Origin: Akkermansiaceae bacterium UBA6138
Lineage (GTDB): Bacteria > Verrucomicrobiota > Verrucomicrobiia > Verrucomicrobiales > DEV007
Direction of reading: 5' to 3'
Length of the DNA: 64,000 nt
NCBI GenBank assembly: GCA_002422425.1
Contig: DIVG01000006.1
Location: forward strand, 1 to 64,000
The position numbers and the translations under genes are program-made. The notes beneath the pieces are model-generated. The model was not told the origin of the DNA and ran no database searches. It saw nothing but the letters and a program-made list of their open reading frames with translations. Each line of letters begins with the position of its first letter. Within the stretch, counting starts at the first letter, position 1. Positions 35,771 through 46,086 of the stretch are shown here, piece by piece.

Positions 35771-37255
35771 TCACGCCAGAATTTTCTTCACCGGATCCCC
35801 GTGAATATCAGTGAGACGGAAGTCGCGGCCCTGGAATCGGTAGGTGAGTTTCTTATGATCAACTCCTAACAGGTGCAGAATCGTGGCATTGAGATCGTGG
35901 ACGTGGACGGGATCGCTGACGATGTTGTAACAGTAGTCGTCCGTTTCCCCGAGGGTCATGCCGGGCTTGATTCCCGCTCCGGCAAGTAAGACGGTGAAGC
36001 AGCGCGGGTGGTGGTCGCGGCCGTAGTTCGTCTCGGTGAGAGCGCCCTGCGAATAGATCGTGCGCCCGAATTCCCCTCCCCAGACGATGAGGGTGTCATC
36101 GAGCAGTCCGCGCTGTTTCAGGTCGGCGATGAGGGCGGCGGTGGGCTGGTCGGTGTCGCGGCACTGGCCCCTGATCGCATTCGGCAGACCGCCATGGTGA
36201 TCCCAGCCCATGTGGAAAAGCTGGATACTGCGCACATCGCGCTCGGCGAGGCGGCGGGCGAGGAGACAGTTCGCTGCGTAGGTGCCGGGCGTCTTCACTT
36301 CGGGACCATACATCGCGAGGGTGGCCTCGGATTCACCCGAAAAGTCCGTCAGCTCGGGCACGCTGCTCTGCATGCGGAAAGCCATCTCATACTGCGAGAT
36401 GCGGGCATCGATCTCGGGGTCACCGAAGACCCTGAGATCACGCTGGTTCAGCGCGGCGAGTTCGTCGAGCATGCTCCGCCGCATCCCGCGGCTCATCCCG
36501 GCGGGGTCGGAGAGATACAAAACGGGATCGCCGATGTTTCGGAACTTCACGCCCTGATGCTGCGTCGGAAGAAAGCCCGAAGACCAGAGCCGGTCGTAGA
36601 GAGGTTGGTCATCCCGGCGTCCCGTGCCGAAGGAGGTGAGGACGACATAGGCGGGCAGGTCGGCATTTTCCGTCCCGAGACCGTAGCTCAGCCACGCACC
36701 GATGCTGGGGCGTCCGGCGAGCTGGTTTCCGGTCTGGCAGAAGGTGATCGCGGGATCGTGGTTGATCGCCTCGGTGTGCATCGAGCGAACGATGCAGAGG
36801 TCGTCGGCGATGCCGGAGAGATGCGGGAGCAGATCACTCATCCAGGCACCGCTCTCGCCGTGTTGGGCGAATTTGAAAATGCTCGGGGCCACGGGAAAGC
36901 TCTTTTGACCCGAGGTCATCGTCGTGAGCCGCTGGCCCTTACGAATTGATTCGGGCAGATCCTTGCCTCGCTGCGCGTCCATCTGCGGCTTTGGATCGAA
37001 GAGATCCATCTGCGAAGGCGCGCCGGATTGGAAGAGGTAGATGACCCGTTTTGCCTTGGCCGGGTAGTTGGGAAAAGTCGGCAGCCCGGGGCCGGACGAC
37101 GCGGCGGTCGCCTCGGACTGGCTCCCTAACAAACCCGCCAGGGCGGCCGATCCGAGCGCGGAGGCTCCGCGTCCGAGAAAGAGGCGGCGGTTGAGAAGAT
37201 CCTGCAGGGCACCCCCGTCGGGGCGAGTGGAGAGGAGATCGCGAAAATGGTTCAT
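35771..37255 (-). CDS. DUF1501 domain protein
   Basis: The 494-residue protein begins with a twin-Arg-like export signal ([22 protein letters not shown]) and matches DUF1501. Motifs include [56 protein letters not shown] and VWGGEFGRT. The fold is alkaline-phosphatase/sulfatase-like. Its start is 10 bp behind the DUF1549/DUF1553 gene, the usual order in Planctomycetes and Verrucomicrobiota, where the two occur in many paralogous pairs. The role is unknown but thought to involve polysaccharide or sulfated-glycan use. An upstream start (ten residues more) is less likely given the signal. Confidence 0.92.
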   Translation of the reverse strand: MNHFRDLLSTRPDGGALQDLLNRRLFLGRGASALGSAALAGLLGSQSEATAASSGPGLPTFPNYPAKAKRVIYLFQSGAPSQMDLFDPKPQMDAQRGKDLPESIRKGQRLTTMTSGQKSFPVAPSIFKFAQHGESGAWMSDLLPHLSGIADDLCIVRSMHTEAINHDPAITFCQTGNQLAGRPSIGAWLSYGLGTENADLPAYVVLTSFGTGRRDDQPLYDRLWSSGFLPTQHQGVKFRNIGDPVLYLSDPAGMSRGMRRSMLDELAALNQRDLRVFGDPEIDARISQYEMAFRMQSSVPELTDFSGESEATLAMYGPEVKTPGTYAANCLLARRLAERDVRSIQLFHMGWDHHGGLPNAIRGQCRDTDQPTAALIADLKQRGLLDDTLIVWGGEFGRTIYSQGALTETNYGRDHHPRCFTVLLAGAGIKPGMTLGETDDYCYNIVSDPVHVHDLNATILHLLGVDHKKLTYRFQGRDFRLTDIHGDPVKKILA

Positions 37256-37265
37256 GGTAAAAAAA

Positions 37266-40200
37266 TCAGTCGCGGGTGACGACACGGTCGAGATTAAGAA
37301 GGACGTTGGCGGAGACGGTGTAGGCGGCGAGTTCGGCGACGTCGAGAGCCGGATCGGCGACGGTGGCGCCGTGCGAGATCAGAGCCTTTGCCGACTCGAG
37401 GTCCGAGGTAAATTCGGCGTGGCGACTCTCGAAGCCGTCGCGGAGGAGAAGGATCGTCTCCGCGTCAGGGGTCCGCGAAGTGGCGAGGCGATAGCCGGTC
37501 ATGAGACGCTCTTCAGGCGTCTTGCCGCCCTCGCGCATCATGCGTTCGGCGAGGGCGCGCGAGGCTTCAACGAAGGTGACCTCGTTCATCAGTGCGAGCG
37601 CCTGCAGCGGCGTGTTCGTGCGCGAGCGTTTCGGCGTGCAGGTCTCACGGTTGGGCGCGTCGAAGAGCAGCATCGTCGGGGGGGCTCCGGTGCGTTTCCA
37701 GACCGTGTAAAGGGTGCGACGAAAGAGCCCATCGCCCGTGTCGGCCTTGTAATTGCGGAGGTCGCCGTAGACGCTGGTCTCATCCCAGACCCCGGCCGGC
37801 ATGTAGGGGCGCACGCTCGGGCCGCCTACCTTGGGGGCCATCAGGCCGGCCACGGCGAGGGCCTGATCGCGGACGAGTTCCCCGCGGAGGCGGAAGCGCG
37901 GGCCGCGCGCGAGGAGCCGGTTCTCGGGGTCGCGCTCGACCAGTTCCGGCGTGACCGCGGAACCCTGCCGGTAGGCATCGCTCGTGACGAGAAATTTGAT
38001 CATCGCCTTCATGTCCCAGGCCTGCGCCGCCTTTCCGTTTACGGCGGGAAGAACGGTCGGGGTGACAAATTCCACCGCGAGCCAGTCGAGCAACTCGGGA
38101 TGGACCGGCCACTCGGCCTGCGAGCCGAAGTCTTCGGAGGTCTTGACGATGCCGACGCCGAAGAGACGCTCCCACTCGCGGTTGATCCAGACCCGCGCGG
38201 TGAGCGGATGATCGCCCGAGACGAGCCACTGCGCGAGGCCGAGACGATTCTGCGGCGCACCCGCCGGGAGCGGCGGAAGGGCGGCGGGGAGATGGCGCCC
38301 CACTTTGTCGGTGGGGCGGTCGTATTCCCCGCGGTCGAGGACGAAGGCCTCGCGCGCCTCGGCCCTTTCCTTCATCACCATCACGCTGGGGAGCGCCTGC
38401 TCGTAATCGGCCCGCTGCTTTTTCACGGCGGCAAGAGCGGCGGCGGCGCGTTTCACGGGATGATCGGCATTGGCGCGGAACCAGGCCTCGAGGGCTTTTT
38501 TATCCGCCTCGCTCCGGGTCGCCGGGTCGCCCGTAACGATCGCGGTGAGATTCGCGGGCAGTCCCGAGCCGCCGTCGAGTTTCACGAGAGCGGGTTCGAA
38601 GGCCGTCGTGGAGAGGCGGAAACGCCCCGCATTGTGATCGCCAAAGTTCGACTGATGGCGCAATCGGACGGTGATCGACGCTCCGGCAGGGACCGCCACC
38701 GGCGCGGCGGCAAGGAACATGGCGCGGCGGGCGAGTTTCTTGTCGGGACTGTTGCCGTCGATGGCCCAGCCTTTCGCCGCCTTCGCCCCGGGAGCCTTTG
38801 CGTTCTCGAGGATGGCGGCGACGCCGTAGCCGGGCTGCTCGTAGTCGGCTGCTGCGGTCGTGAGCGCGATGGGCTGCTCTTTTCCATCGGGGAGACGCAG
38901 GACCAGCTCGACGCCGGTCATGACAAAATTCCCGTTCGATCCGCGCCCGAGGCTCTGGCCGGGGAGCGAGGCATCGGGGAAGACTTCGAGGAGAATGCCG
39001 CCGACCGTTCCGCCGTTTGCGGGAAGAGCGACCTCGTAAGTGTCGTTGTTAGGATTTTTTCCACCCGCGAGCCAGGAGCCGTCGGCCTGCCGGGTGAGGC
39101 TCGCTCCGCCGAGACTCTTCGCGCTTTCCCCCGAAGCCGCGACCCAGGTGCTGGCCGAGGCCGCCCCGCCGGGACCGGCGAACTTTTCACGCAGCTCGGT
39201 TTCCCACTTAGTCAGGGCTGCCGCCATTTCCCCGTTGGCCGCTTTAGCCGCCGCCTCGGCTTTGACGATCTCCGCATCGAGCCGCGCGAGTTCGGCGGTT
39301 TGCGCCTCGTCGGGAAGACGCAGCAGCGGAGGGGTATTCGAGCCCTCCCGTCCGAGCACGCCGCTCTCATCGACGGAATTGAAGTAGGAGAAAAACCCGA
39401 AGAACTCCTTGTGCGAGATCGGATCATACTTGTGATCGTGGCAGCGCGCGCAGTTCAGCGTCAACGCCATCCAGGTCGTACCCGTGGTCTCGACCCGATC
39501 GATCACGGTCTCGACAAACCACTCGGCCTCGATCCGCCCGCCCTCGCCGTTGAGGCGGTGATTGCGGTTGAAGCCGGTCGCGATGATCTGGTCTTTGGTC
39601 GGATTCGGCAGCAGATCACCCGCGAGCTGCTCGACCGTGAATTGGTCGAAAGGCAGGTTGCGGTTGTAGGCCCCGATGAGCCAGTCCCGCCACGGCCACA
39701 TGTGGCGGCTGCCGTCGCTCTGGAATCCGTTGCTGTCGGCATATCGCGCGAAATCGAGCCAGTCCATCGCCATGCGTTCCCCGAAGTGGGGCGAGGCGAG
39801 GAGCCGGTCGACGACCTTCCCGTAGGCGGCCGGTGACGGGTCTTTGGAAAAAGCATCGAGCTCGGCGAGCGTGGGCGGCAGTCCGGTGAGGTCGAGCGAG
39901 ACCCGGCGCAGGAGCGTCTCGGGATCCGCATCGGGCTGCATCGGGAGTCCCTCTTTCTCAAGACGACTTTTCAAAAAAGCATCGACCGGATGCAGCGATT
40001 CTTTTCCCGGCGGCAGGGCCGGACGCACGGGCTTTTCGAAGGCCCAGTGGCCCTCATACTCCGCACCCTCTTCGATCCAGCGCTTGAGCGTGTCGCGTTG
40101 CGCGGGTGTGAGGGACTTGCCGCTCTCGGGCGGCGGCATGAAGTCGGAGTCGTCGGAATCCAGGAAAATGCGCACGAGGACCTCACTTTCCTCCGGATTC

Positions 40201-40424
40201 CCCGAGGTAATGGGGACGAGCCCCGACTTGCCGGGAAGAAACGCCTGATCCGCGAGATCGAGGCGCAGACCGCCCTTGCGCTCCTTTTCGTCCGGCCCGT
40301 GGCAGTGAAAACACGCGTCCGAGAGGATGGGACGGATGTCGCGATTGAAACGCAGCTTTTCCTTTGCCGGGGCGGAACCGGCGAAGAGAGAAAGCAGGAA
40401 AATCGAAAAAACGAAACGGTTCAT
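37266..40424 (-). CDS. Cytochrome-c/DUF1549/DUF1553 (PSD1) protein
   Basis: The 1052-residue protein has a signal peptide (1-20), a c-type heme motif CFHCH (38-42) in a short planctomycete-type cytochrome C domain, a DUF1549 domain (about 150-350), a central carbohydrate-binding-like stretch (about 440-650) and a DUF1553 domain (about 750-1010) with [13 protein letters not shown] and [19 protein letters not shown]. The pair with DUF1501 is typical of the phylum. Heme suggests a redox step in the periplasm. The start was set at the Met of the signal peptide, not at 40493. Confidence 0.92.
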   Translation of the reverse strand: MNRFVFSIFLLSLFAGSAPAKEKLRFNRDIRPILSDACFHCHGPDEKERKGGLRLDLADQAFLPGKSGLVPITSGNPEESEVLVRIFLDSDDSDFMPPPESGKSLTPAQRDTLKRWIEEGAEYEGHWAFEKPVRPALPPGKESLHPVDAFLKSRLEKEGLPMQPDADPETLLRRVSLDLTGLPPTLAELDAFSKDPSPAAYGKVVDRLLASPHFGERMAMDWLDFARYADSNGFQSDGSRHMWPWRDWLIGAYNRNLPFDQFTVEQLAGDLLPNPTKDQIIATGFNRNHRLNGEGGRIEAEWFVETVIDRVETTGTTWMALTLNCARCHDHKYDPISHKEFFGFFSYFNSVDESGVLGREGSNTPPLLRLPDEAQTAELARLDAEIVKAEAAAKAANGEMAAALTKWETELREKFAGPGGAASASTWVAASGESAKSLGGASLTRQADGSWLAGGKNPNNDTYEVALPANGGTVGGILLEVFPDASLPGQSLGRGSNGNFVMTGVELVLRLPDGKEQPIALTTAAADYEQPGYGVAAILENAKAPGAKAAKGWAIDGNSPDKKLARRAMFLAAAPVAVPAGASITVRLRHQSNFGDHNAGRFRLSTTAFEPALVKLDGGSGLPANLTAIVTGDPATRSEADKKALEAWFRANADHPVKRAAAALAAVKKQRADYEQALPSVMVMKERAEAREAFVLDRGEYDRPTDKVGRHLPAALPPLPAGAPQNRLGLAQWLVSGDHPLTARVWINREWERLFGVGIVKTSEDFGSQAEWPVHPELLDWLAVEFVTPTVLPAVNGKAAQAWDMKAMIKFLVTSDAYRQGSAVTPELVERDPENRLLARGPRFRLRGELVRDQALAVAGLMAPKVGGPSVRPYMPAGVWDETSVYGDLRNYKADTGDGLFRRTLYTVWKRTGAPPTMLLFDAPNRETCTPKRSRTNTPLQALALMNEVTFVEASRALAERMMREGGKTPEERLMTGYRLATSRTPDAETILLLRDGFESRHAEFTSDLESAKALISHGATVADPALDVAELAAYTVSANVLLNLDRVVTRD

Positions 40425-40576
40425 AGAGCGAGAAGAGACCAAGGCCCGTAAATACATGACCGAAACTCCGCGAATGTTACGGCTCGGCCTCACCGCAACC
40501 GCGCCATCAAGAAAAGCTCTCCACCAAGCCCCGAAAAATCCCCTGTCCCTTTAAATTTCCGTGCTAAAGTCCGCGC

Positions 40577-41692
40577 ATGTTACAGGCAGGCATCGTCGGA
40601 CTCCCCAATGTGGGCAAATCCACTCTTTTCAACGCAGTGACCCGCTCGCGGAAGGCGGAGGCGGCAAATTATCCCTTTTGCACGATTGATCCGAACATCG
40701 GTGTCGTCGTCGTGCCCGATGAACGGCTCGAGGTCCTCAGCAAACTGAGCGGCTCGCAAAAGCTGATCCCTGCCGCGATCGAGTTCGTCGATATCGCCGG
40801 TCTCGTCGAGGGCGCCTCGGCTGGTGCCGGTCTCGGCAACAAGTTCCTCGCCAACATCCGCGAAGTCGATGCCATCGTGCAGGTGGTGCGCTGTTTTGAA
40901 AACGACGACATCATCCACGAACTCGGCTCGGTGAATCCCCTCCGCGACATCGAGATCATCAACTCCGAGCTCATTCTCGCCGACATGGCGGCGCTCGAAA
41001 AGCGCCGTTCTTCCCGTGAGAAGAAAGCCAAACTCGGCGACGCGGAGTCAAAGCGCGAAGTGGAGCTCATCGACAAGCTCATGCCCCACCTCGACGAAGG
41101 CAAACCGGCCCTCACGATGACGCTCTCGGACGACGAGAAAAAAACGCTCCGCGAATTTTTCCTGCTCTCGTCGAAACGCACCATTTTCGCCTGCAACGTC
41201 TCCGAAGACGAGCTGAGCGGCGCCCTCTCCAATCCCGACGGACACGCCATGGTCAAGCAGGTCCGGGACTATGCCGCCGCGAGCTTCGGCGCCGAAGCGG
41301 TTGTCATCTCCGCCCGCATCGAGGAGGAAATGATCGATCTCAGCCCCGAAGACGCTGCCGAATTCCTCGGTGAAATGGGCGTGACCGACTCGGGTGTCTC
41401 GGCTCTCATCCGCGCCGTCTATCATCTCCTCGGCCTGCGAACCTACCTCACCACAGGTGAAAAAGAGACCCGCGCCTGGACCATCACCGAGGGCACCAAG
41501 GCCCCCGGAGCGGCCGGAGTCATCCACGGCGACTTTGAGCGCGGATTTATCGCGGCAGAAATCGTCCATTACGACGACCTCACCAGCCTCGGATCATATG
41601 CCAAGGCCCGCGAAGCGGGCAAACTCCGCATTGAGGGCAAGGAGTATGTGATGAAAGACGGGGATGTCGTCGAGTTCCGCTTTAATGTGTGA
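40577..41692 (+). CDS. ychF: Ribosome-binding ATPase YchF
   Basis: The 371-residue P-loop protein has the OBG-family G1 motif GLPNVGKST (8-16), the YchF-specific NYPFCTIDPN, the G3 DIAGLVEGAS, a helical middle and a C-terminal TGS domain (LTTGEKETRAWTI onward, ending MKDGDVVEFRFNV). YchF prefers ATP to GTP and is linked to ribosome function and stress responses. The length is standard. The 3' end overlaps the convergent small gene by 11 bp. Confidence 0.97.
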   Translation: MLQAGIVGLPNVGKSTLFNAVTRSRKAEAANYPFCTIDPNIGVVVVPDERLEVLSKLSGSQKLIPAAIEFVDIAGLVEGASAGAGLGNKFLANIREVDAIVQVVRCFENDDIIHELGSVNPLRDIEIINSELILADMAALEKRRSSREKKAKLGDAESKREVELIDKLMPHLDEGKPALTMTLSDDEKKTLREFFLLSSKRTIFACNVSEDELSGALSNPDGHAMVKQVRDYAAASFGAEAVVISARIEEEMIDLSPEDAAEFLGEMGVTDSGVSALIRAVYHLLGLRTYLTTGEKETRAWTITEGTKAPGAAGVIHGDFERGFIAAEIVHYDDLTSLGSYAKAREAGKLRIEGKEYVMKDGDVVEFRFNV

Positions 41693-41927
41693 AGTCGGGA
41701 TCCCGGCCTAATACCTCGCGCTCGAAGCGCTTGCGGTGCTTTGTGATGCGACCGGAAACCCGCTTCCGCCAGAGCCGGAAACTCCCCCGCTTGAGGTGGC
41801 GCCGCATCACGACAATGACCTCCTGCTCGGAAAGGCCGGTCCTTTCCTTAATCTCCTCAAACGTCGTTCGATCCTCCCACGCCAGTCTGATGATCTGATC
41901 CGCCGTATCCAGTGATGAACTCCCCAT
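41682..41927 (-). CDS. Small conserved protein, DUF2805/TIGR03643 type
   Basis: This 81-residue basic protein has the pattern of the TIGR03643/DUF2805 family: DQIIRLAWEDRTTFEEI, TGLSEQEVIVVMRRHL and the basic tail FRLWRKRVSGRITKH. The central region looks like a helix-turn-helix, so a nucleic-acid role is possible but not shown. Its stop overlaps that of ychF on the opposite strand by 11 bp. It lies 10 bp downstream of the TRIC-like gene on the same strand. Confidence 0.78.
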   Translation of the reverse strand: MGSSSLDTADQIIRLAWEDRTTFEEIKERTGLSEQEVIVVMRRHLKRGSFRLWRKRVSGRITKHRKRFEREVLGRDPDFTH

Positions 41928-41937
41928 GCGGAAAAGT

Positions 41938-42576
41938 CTACGTCCCTGACGGGCCCGCCGGCCTGCTCGGCTCGCGCACGGCTGGCAGACACCAGTTCCA
42001 CTTCACCGCAGCGAGACGGAAGAGCACAATCACGAGGATCCCGGCAATGAGGGCATAGCGCTCCGGAAGCCCCGCATCCCGCAGCCCGAGGTAAACCCAT
42101 GCCCCGGCGAAGGCACAGGTCGCATTGAGCGGGCTCGGGATGAAAAGGGAAGGCACCTCGTTACAGAGTAAATCGGCAAGGACTCCGCCGAAGGTCCCCG
42201 TGATGACGCCCAGCATCACCGCGACGAAGGGATTTGTCCCCGCCTCCATCGCATAGGCCGTGCCCGTGAGGGTAAAAAGGGCCATCCCCAGAGCATCAGG
42301 AAAGACAAGAAGCGGACGAATCCTCCTGACATGGCGGAGGATAGGGCCGGAAAACAAGGCGATGCCGAAGACAATCATCGGATAATGAGGATTCCCGACC
42401 CAGAAAAGGGGAGTGCGATCCAGGCAAAGGTCGCGCAGAGTGCCGCCGCCGAAGGCAACCGCAAAAGCCACTGCAAAGACGCCCATCACGTCCATCCCTT
42501 TTCGGGAAGCGAGGAGAACGCCGTAGATCGCCGCAACAATCACAGCCATGAATTCGATGAGGACAAGATAGGACAT
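41938..42576 (-). CDS. UPF0126/TRIC-type membrane protein
   Basis: The 212-residue protein has about seven membrane helices and two related UPF0126 repeats. The signatures are AFGGGTLRDLCLDRTPLFWV in the first and GTFGGVLADLLCNEVPSLF in the second. Prokaryotic members of this family resemble TRIC cation channels. Ion conduction is inference from family membership. It is followed 10 bp later by the small DUF2805-type gene. Confidence 0.88.
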   Translation of the reverse strand: MSYLVLIEFMAVIVAAIYGVLLASRKGMDVMGVFAVAFAVAFGGGTLRDLCLDRTPLFWVGNPHYPMIVFGIALFSGPILRHVRRIRPLLVFPDALGMALFTLTGTAYAMEAGTNPFVAVMLGVITGTFGGVLADLLCNEVPSLFIPSPLNATCAFAGAWVYLGLRDAGLPERYALIAGILVIVLFRLAAVKWNWCLPAVREPSRPAGPSGT

Positions 42577-42783
42577 TTCCGAAAACGCCGCGGCCGGGCT
42601 TTTAAAATCGATGTCAGGGTATCATCGGGAACGGTTCCGTAAAACGATTCATTCTGTCATACCAAACCGCCCCGGGTTGATTCGCTGCCTCCGACCGGAT
42701 AGCGCGGCAGCCTGGTCACGAGCCGCAAGGGCGTACCCCGAAAGAGCTTGCGGAGAACGAGGGAAATCGGGCACACTTCCGAG

Positions 42784-43635
42784 ATGAAATTGCTCCTTTT
42801 TCTGGTCCCGCTCCTCCTCCTCGCCAGCACGAACATGAGCCTGCGGGCCAACGAGGCGCTAAAAGCGGCTCTGGTGATGCACGCTTCGTTCGACAGGGGT
42901 TTCGACGCCGATTTCTCAATCGGCGATGCCGCCTGTTACCTGAAAACAGGGAACGGGATGACCCCCTGCGTCGAGAGCGATGATCTCAAGCTCGTCCCGG
43001 ACGGGGGTAGATTCGGCGGCGCAGTCCACTTCCCCCGGAAAGGCACGGTGCGCCCCTCCTACCTCGGCGACGGAATGCTCGGTTACAACGAGACCAGCTG
43101 GAGCGCCACCGTCTCCCTCTGGCTGCGGCTCACTCCTGACGAGGATCTCGAACCGGGCTACTGCGATCCCATCCAGATTGTTGGCGATGACACGAAAAAA
43201 GGCTTCATCTTTCTGGAGTGGTCCAAAGATCACACCCCGCGCTACTTCCGCTACGCGGTCCGTCCGCTCATTGAGCTCTGGGATCCCGAGGGACTCGGCT
43301 GGGAGGTCGTCCCTGAACCGCAGCGTCCCATGGTGCAGTTGAAAGAGGCGCCTTTCTCCCGCGATCGCTGGACGCACGCCGTCTTCACCCTCGATCAGCT
43401 CAACGCGGGCAAAGACAAGTCCTCGGGCGTGCTCTATCTCGACGGGAAGCGGCAGGGAAAAATCGAGGGCCACGACCTCACCTTCGGCTGGGATCCGAAA
43501 GCGGTCATGCTGGTACTCGGTGCCGCCTATGTCGGACACCTCGATGATCTCGCGGTCTTCAATCGGGTTCTCCGCGACGAGGAAGTGACGCAACTCCACG
43601 CCCTCGAAAAGGGCGTGGCGGCACTGCACCCGTGA
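42784..43635 (+). CDS. LamG-like concanavalin-fold protein, secreted
   Basis: From the ATG at 42784 the product has 283 residues with a signal peptide (about 1-22, ending near RANEAL). The rest reads as a laminin-G/concanavalin-A-like domain: VMHASFDRGF at the start, WSATVSLWLRLTPDE, RWTHAVFTLDQL, GVLYLDGKRQG and the end HLDDLAVFNRVLRDEEV. Such domains bind carbohydrates or proteins outside the cytoplasm. It is isolated, with no enzyme domain attached. Ligand unknown. Confidence 0.78.
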   Translation: MKLLLFLVPLLLLASTNMSLRANEALKAALVMHASFDRGFDADFSIGDAACYLKTGNGMTPCVESDDLKLVPDGGRFGGAVHFPRKGTVRPSYLGDGMLGYNETSWSATVSLWLRLTPDEDLEPGYCDPIQIVGDDTKKGFIFLEWSKDHTPRYFRYAVRPLIELWDPEGLGWEVVPEPQRPMVQLKEAPFSRDRWTHAVFTLDQLNAGKDKSSGVLYLDGKRQGKIEGHDLTFGWDPKAVMLVLGAAYVGHLDDLAVFNRVLRDEEVTQLHALEKGVAALHP

Positions 43636-44532
43636 TCACTCTCCCTTCGGGAGAAGCCGCTTGAGATTGGCCTTGTTGAGCTCCCAGGCACGGAAAATTT
43701 CATCACTCCGGGCTTTCCAGAGAGCCCCGTCGTCAGGCACCCACTCAAAACGCATCGTCGTAAAAAGTTTGTCCTTGAGCAGGTCAAACTCAACCGTGGC
43801 ACCGGTTTCGTCTTTCCCGGTGACGACAATCTTTTTCACAATCTCATTTTCCTCGTCACCGAAATCCGCGTGAATTCGCAGCCACGACTCAATGACTTCG
43901 TGGACGACGGCGTGATTAAGGGTCGCCTCCTTTTCCCGTCCGGACTTCAGAACAAGCTCAATCGCCGGCGATTCCGCCTGCGCCGCCTGACGAATGAGCT
44001 GCATGCTGCCCTCATCGATGTTGTCCAGCGTGGCCATGACATCGACTACGGCGGAACTGATATGGACCTTCCGGAGAAGGGGGAGGATTTTGACTTTGCC
44101 GATCTCGGTCGGACGCAAAAGCGGCTTGATCTGCACATCGGTGTCGAGGTCAGCGACGCGCTTGAAGTAGTTGCCGAGCTGACGCCACGAGGCCGCGCGA
44201 CTGTTGCGCTGCAGGGTGAGGATACCGGTCTCGAAGTCGAAGTAAAAGGCCGAACACTCCGCGACACCTTCGTCCTTGCTGAGATCGATCGCGGTGACTT
44301 TGCCGGCGAGATCAGCGCGGAACCCGGCAGGGGCCATGGAAATTCGCATGAGGTCGCCGAGGTAACCGTGATCAGTGAGGCGGCCGCGGGCAAGACGGAT
44401 CCAGTCATCGTTGATCTCGACATTGCGTTTCGAACTGTCAGCCGGAACGGCGTGCAGATCGCGCAGGATCGTTTCAAGTCCGGTCGATTCGATATCGACC
44501 GTGTAAAAGTCAACTTTGGCGGTTTTTTGCAT
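43636..44532 (-). CDS. Uncharacterised protein, possibly DUF6731/RexA-like
   Basis: The 298-residue product, from the ATG at 44530-44532, has no signal peptide or membrane segment. Its start, KTAKVDFYTVDIES, and the length of about 300 with an early YFDFETGILTLQRNS segment recall DUF6731/RexA-like proteins, but I cannot confirm this without a search. The C-terminal third is charged and helical. It begins 128 bp from the divergent glyoxalase gene. Treat any link with phage defence as speculation. Confidence 0.45.
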   Translation of the reverse strand: MQKTAKVDFYTVDIESTGLETILRDLHAVPADSSKRNVEINDDWIRLARGRLTDHGYLGDLMRISMAPAGFRADLAGKVTAIDLSKDEGVAECSAFYFDFETGILTLQRNSRAASWRQLGNYFKRVADLDTDVQIKPLLRPTEIGKVKILPLLRKVHISSAVVDVMATLDNIDEGSMQLIRQAAQAESPAIELVLKSGREKEATLNHAVVHEVIESWLRIHADFGDEENEIVKKIVVTGKDETGATVEFDLLKDKLFTTMRFEWVPDDGALWKARSDEIFRAWELNKANLKRLLPKGE

Positions 44533-44660
44533 AAGAAGGGTCCAATAAGGGCGGCACGGGAGCGGGTCAACCCTTTCGCGGACCTCGTTTTTTACCAAAA
44601 TCGTCTTTGCCCATTGAACCGTCTCTTGCGAAGCGACACAAATGATTCCAGTAGAATCCC

Positions 44661-45041
44661 ATGATCAAATTCCTTCACACCCGCATCCGTGTCAGCGACC
44701 TCGAAAAAACGATCACTTTTTACGAAACGCTCGGCTTCCAGCTGACGCGCCGAACCGAAAAGTCACCGGCGGGAAACCAGCTCGCCTTCCTTAATCTCGA
44801 AGGGAATGACCATTTCCTTGAGCTCTGCTACTCCCCTGACTTCGAAGTTACCTTTCCCGAAGACCTCATACACACCGCCCTCGGGGTCGAAGATATCGTC
44901 AGCTACTGCGACGGCCTCGAAAAAGCTGGCATCGAAATCTGGCCTGCGGACTGGCGCGACGCTTTCCCTTCCGGGAAAAAAGGAAAAATGGCCTTCGTAA
45001 CCGATCCGGACGGCTATGAAGTGGAGATACTCGAGCGTTAA
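44661..45041 (+). CDS. Glyoxalase I-like protein
   Basis: The 126-residue protein has two VOC modules. The likely metal ligands are His6 (FLHTRIRV), the Glu in FLELCYS, the His in LIHTALGVED and the Glu in YEVEILER, the glyoxalase I pattern. Glyoxalase I converts the hemithioacetal of methylglyoxal. The first half has the typical TITFYETLGFQLTRR. A glyoxalase II is not in this window. The start is set by the conserved N-terminus. Confidence 0.9.
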   Translation: MIKFLHTRIRVSDLEKTITFYETLGFQLTRRTEKSPAGNQLAFLNLEGNDHFLELCYSPDFEVTFPEDLIHTALGVEDIVSYCDGLEKAGIEIWPADWRDAFPSGKKGKMAFVTDPDGYEVEILER

Positions 45042-45106
45042 TTTTAAAATCAAAGGGTTTTGAGAGGACTTCTCTAGCGAATTTTACTCTCAGGTTTAAG
45101 AATTTT

Positions 45107-45158
45107 GTAAATTTACGTTAATAAATTTGCGATTTTTGTTTGTTTAACTTAAATTTAC
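45107..45158 (+). promoter_or_regulatory. AT-rich promoter region of the amidase gene with a repeated palindrome half
   Basis: TTGCGA (45127-45132) and TAAATT (45150-45155), 17 bp apart, are candidate -35/-10 boxes 35 bp before the ATG. The perfect palindrome GTAAATTTAC (45107-45116) and a second TAAATTTAC (45150-45158) overlap or flank them, 42 bp apart. The region is much more AT-rich than its surroundings. Confidence 0.35.
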
Positions 45159-45190
45159 ACTCTTCTTTTTCTTTAACCTCATTTGGACTC

Positions 45191-46006
45191 ATGAAACAAC
45201 TTGGATTTATTATCCCTCCGGCGCTCCTCGCCCTCACTCTCTTGATCCTCTCCTCGTGCAATACCAATCGGAACGCACCGACATCGAAGGTGGGGTTTTG
45301 GGAGCGCGAGCTCGGTGCCGTGGCGAATGTGCCGCTCAACCCCTCGGACGCACAGAAAGAGCTGAACCTCAAGGTCGACCTCATCCCCGAAGGAAAGTAT
45401 GGGCGACGTCTTTTCCGTGAGATGAAACCGCAATACATCACGATCCACAGCACCCAGAACCCGACCGGCGATGCCTACGCCCACGCCAAAGCGCTGAATC
45501 GAGGTGCCCTGCGCGGGGGGGTCTGCGGCTATCTCTGCTGGCACTTCACGGTCCAGGACGACACCATCATCCAGCATATCCCGACGAGCGAACGAGGCGA
45601 ACACGCGGACTTCGACGGACCGGGAAACCGCTACTCAATCGGGATCGAGATGTGCGAGCATCAGGGGAACAATCAGATTGCCACCCTTGAACGCACTGCC
45701 AAACTCGCCGCCTCCCTCATGTATCACCATCAGATTCCGGTGGATAACATCCGCGCCCACTATCATTGGCCGCGCGAAGGCTACTCGACTCCGAACAAAA
45801 ACTGCCCCCACTTTCTCCTTGAAGACGGCAGGCCCGGCGAGACCTGGCGCTGGTTTGTCGGACGCATCAATCAGCACCATTCCCGCCTCGTGAAGTTTGA
45901 CGAGGCCGTCCGCCGACAGAAGCAGAACGAAGAGGAGGCTCGTCGCCGCAAACAAATGGTCCAGAGGTTCTGGAGTAAACTGACCGATATCATCGGCCTT
46001 ACTTGA
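45191..46006 (+). CDS. Lipoprotein N-acetylmuramoyl-L-alanine amidase, Amidase_2
   Basis: The 271-residue protein has a lipoprotein signal (SSC, Cys23) and an Amidase_2 (AmpD/PGRP-type) domain. The Zn-ligand pattern is visible as ITIHSTQNP, HYHWP and NCPHFLL, with CWHFTVQDDTIIQHIP between. It should cut the MurNAc-L-Ala bond of peptidoglycan or its fragments. The C-terminus (about 220-271) is a charged coiled-coil-like helix. The ATG at 45191 was chosen because the signal starts there. Confidence 0.9.
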   Translation: MKQLGFIIPPALLALTLLILSSCNTNRNAPTSKVGFWERELGAVANVPLNPSDAQKELNLKVDLIPEGKYGRRLFREMKPQYITIHSTQNPTGDAYAHAKALNRGALRGGVCGYLCWHFTVQDDTIIQHIPTSERGEHADFDGPGNRYSIGIEMCEHQGNNQIATLERTAKLAASLMYHHQIPVDNIRAHYHWPREGYSTPNKNCPHFLLEDGRPGETWRWFVGRINQHHSRLVKFDEAVRRQKQNEEEARRRKQMVQRFWSKLTDIIGLT

Positions 46007-46086
46007 CGGGGGGATTGGTTGCTTTTCGCCCCCCCTCGCGTAGCTTTGGAGGACACGACCCTCTCCCTTCACGGATCCGGCAAGAC

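Noticed and set aside
37068..39836. 922-codon plus-strand open frame
   Set aside because: It is the antisense image of the DUF1553 gene; Arg/Gly/Glu-rich with no family signature.
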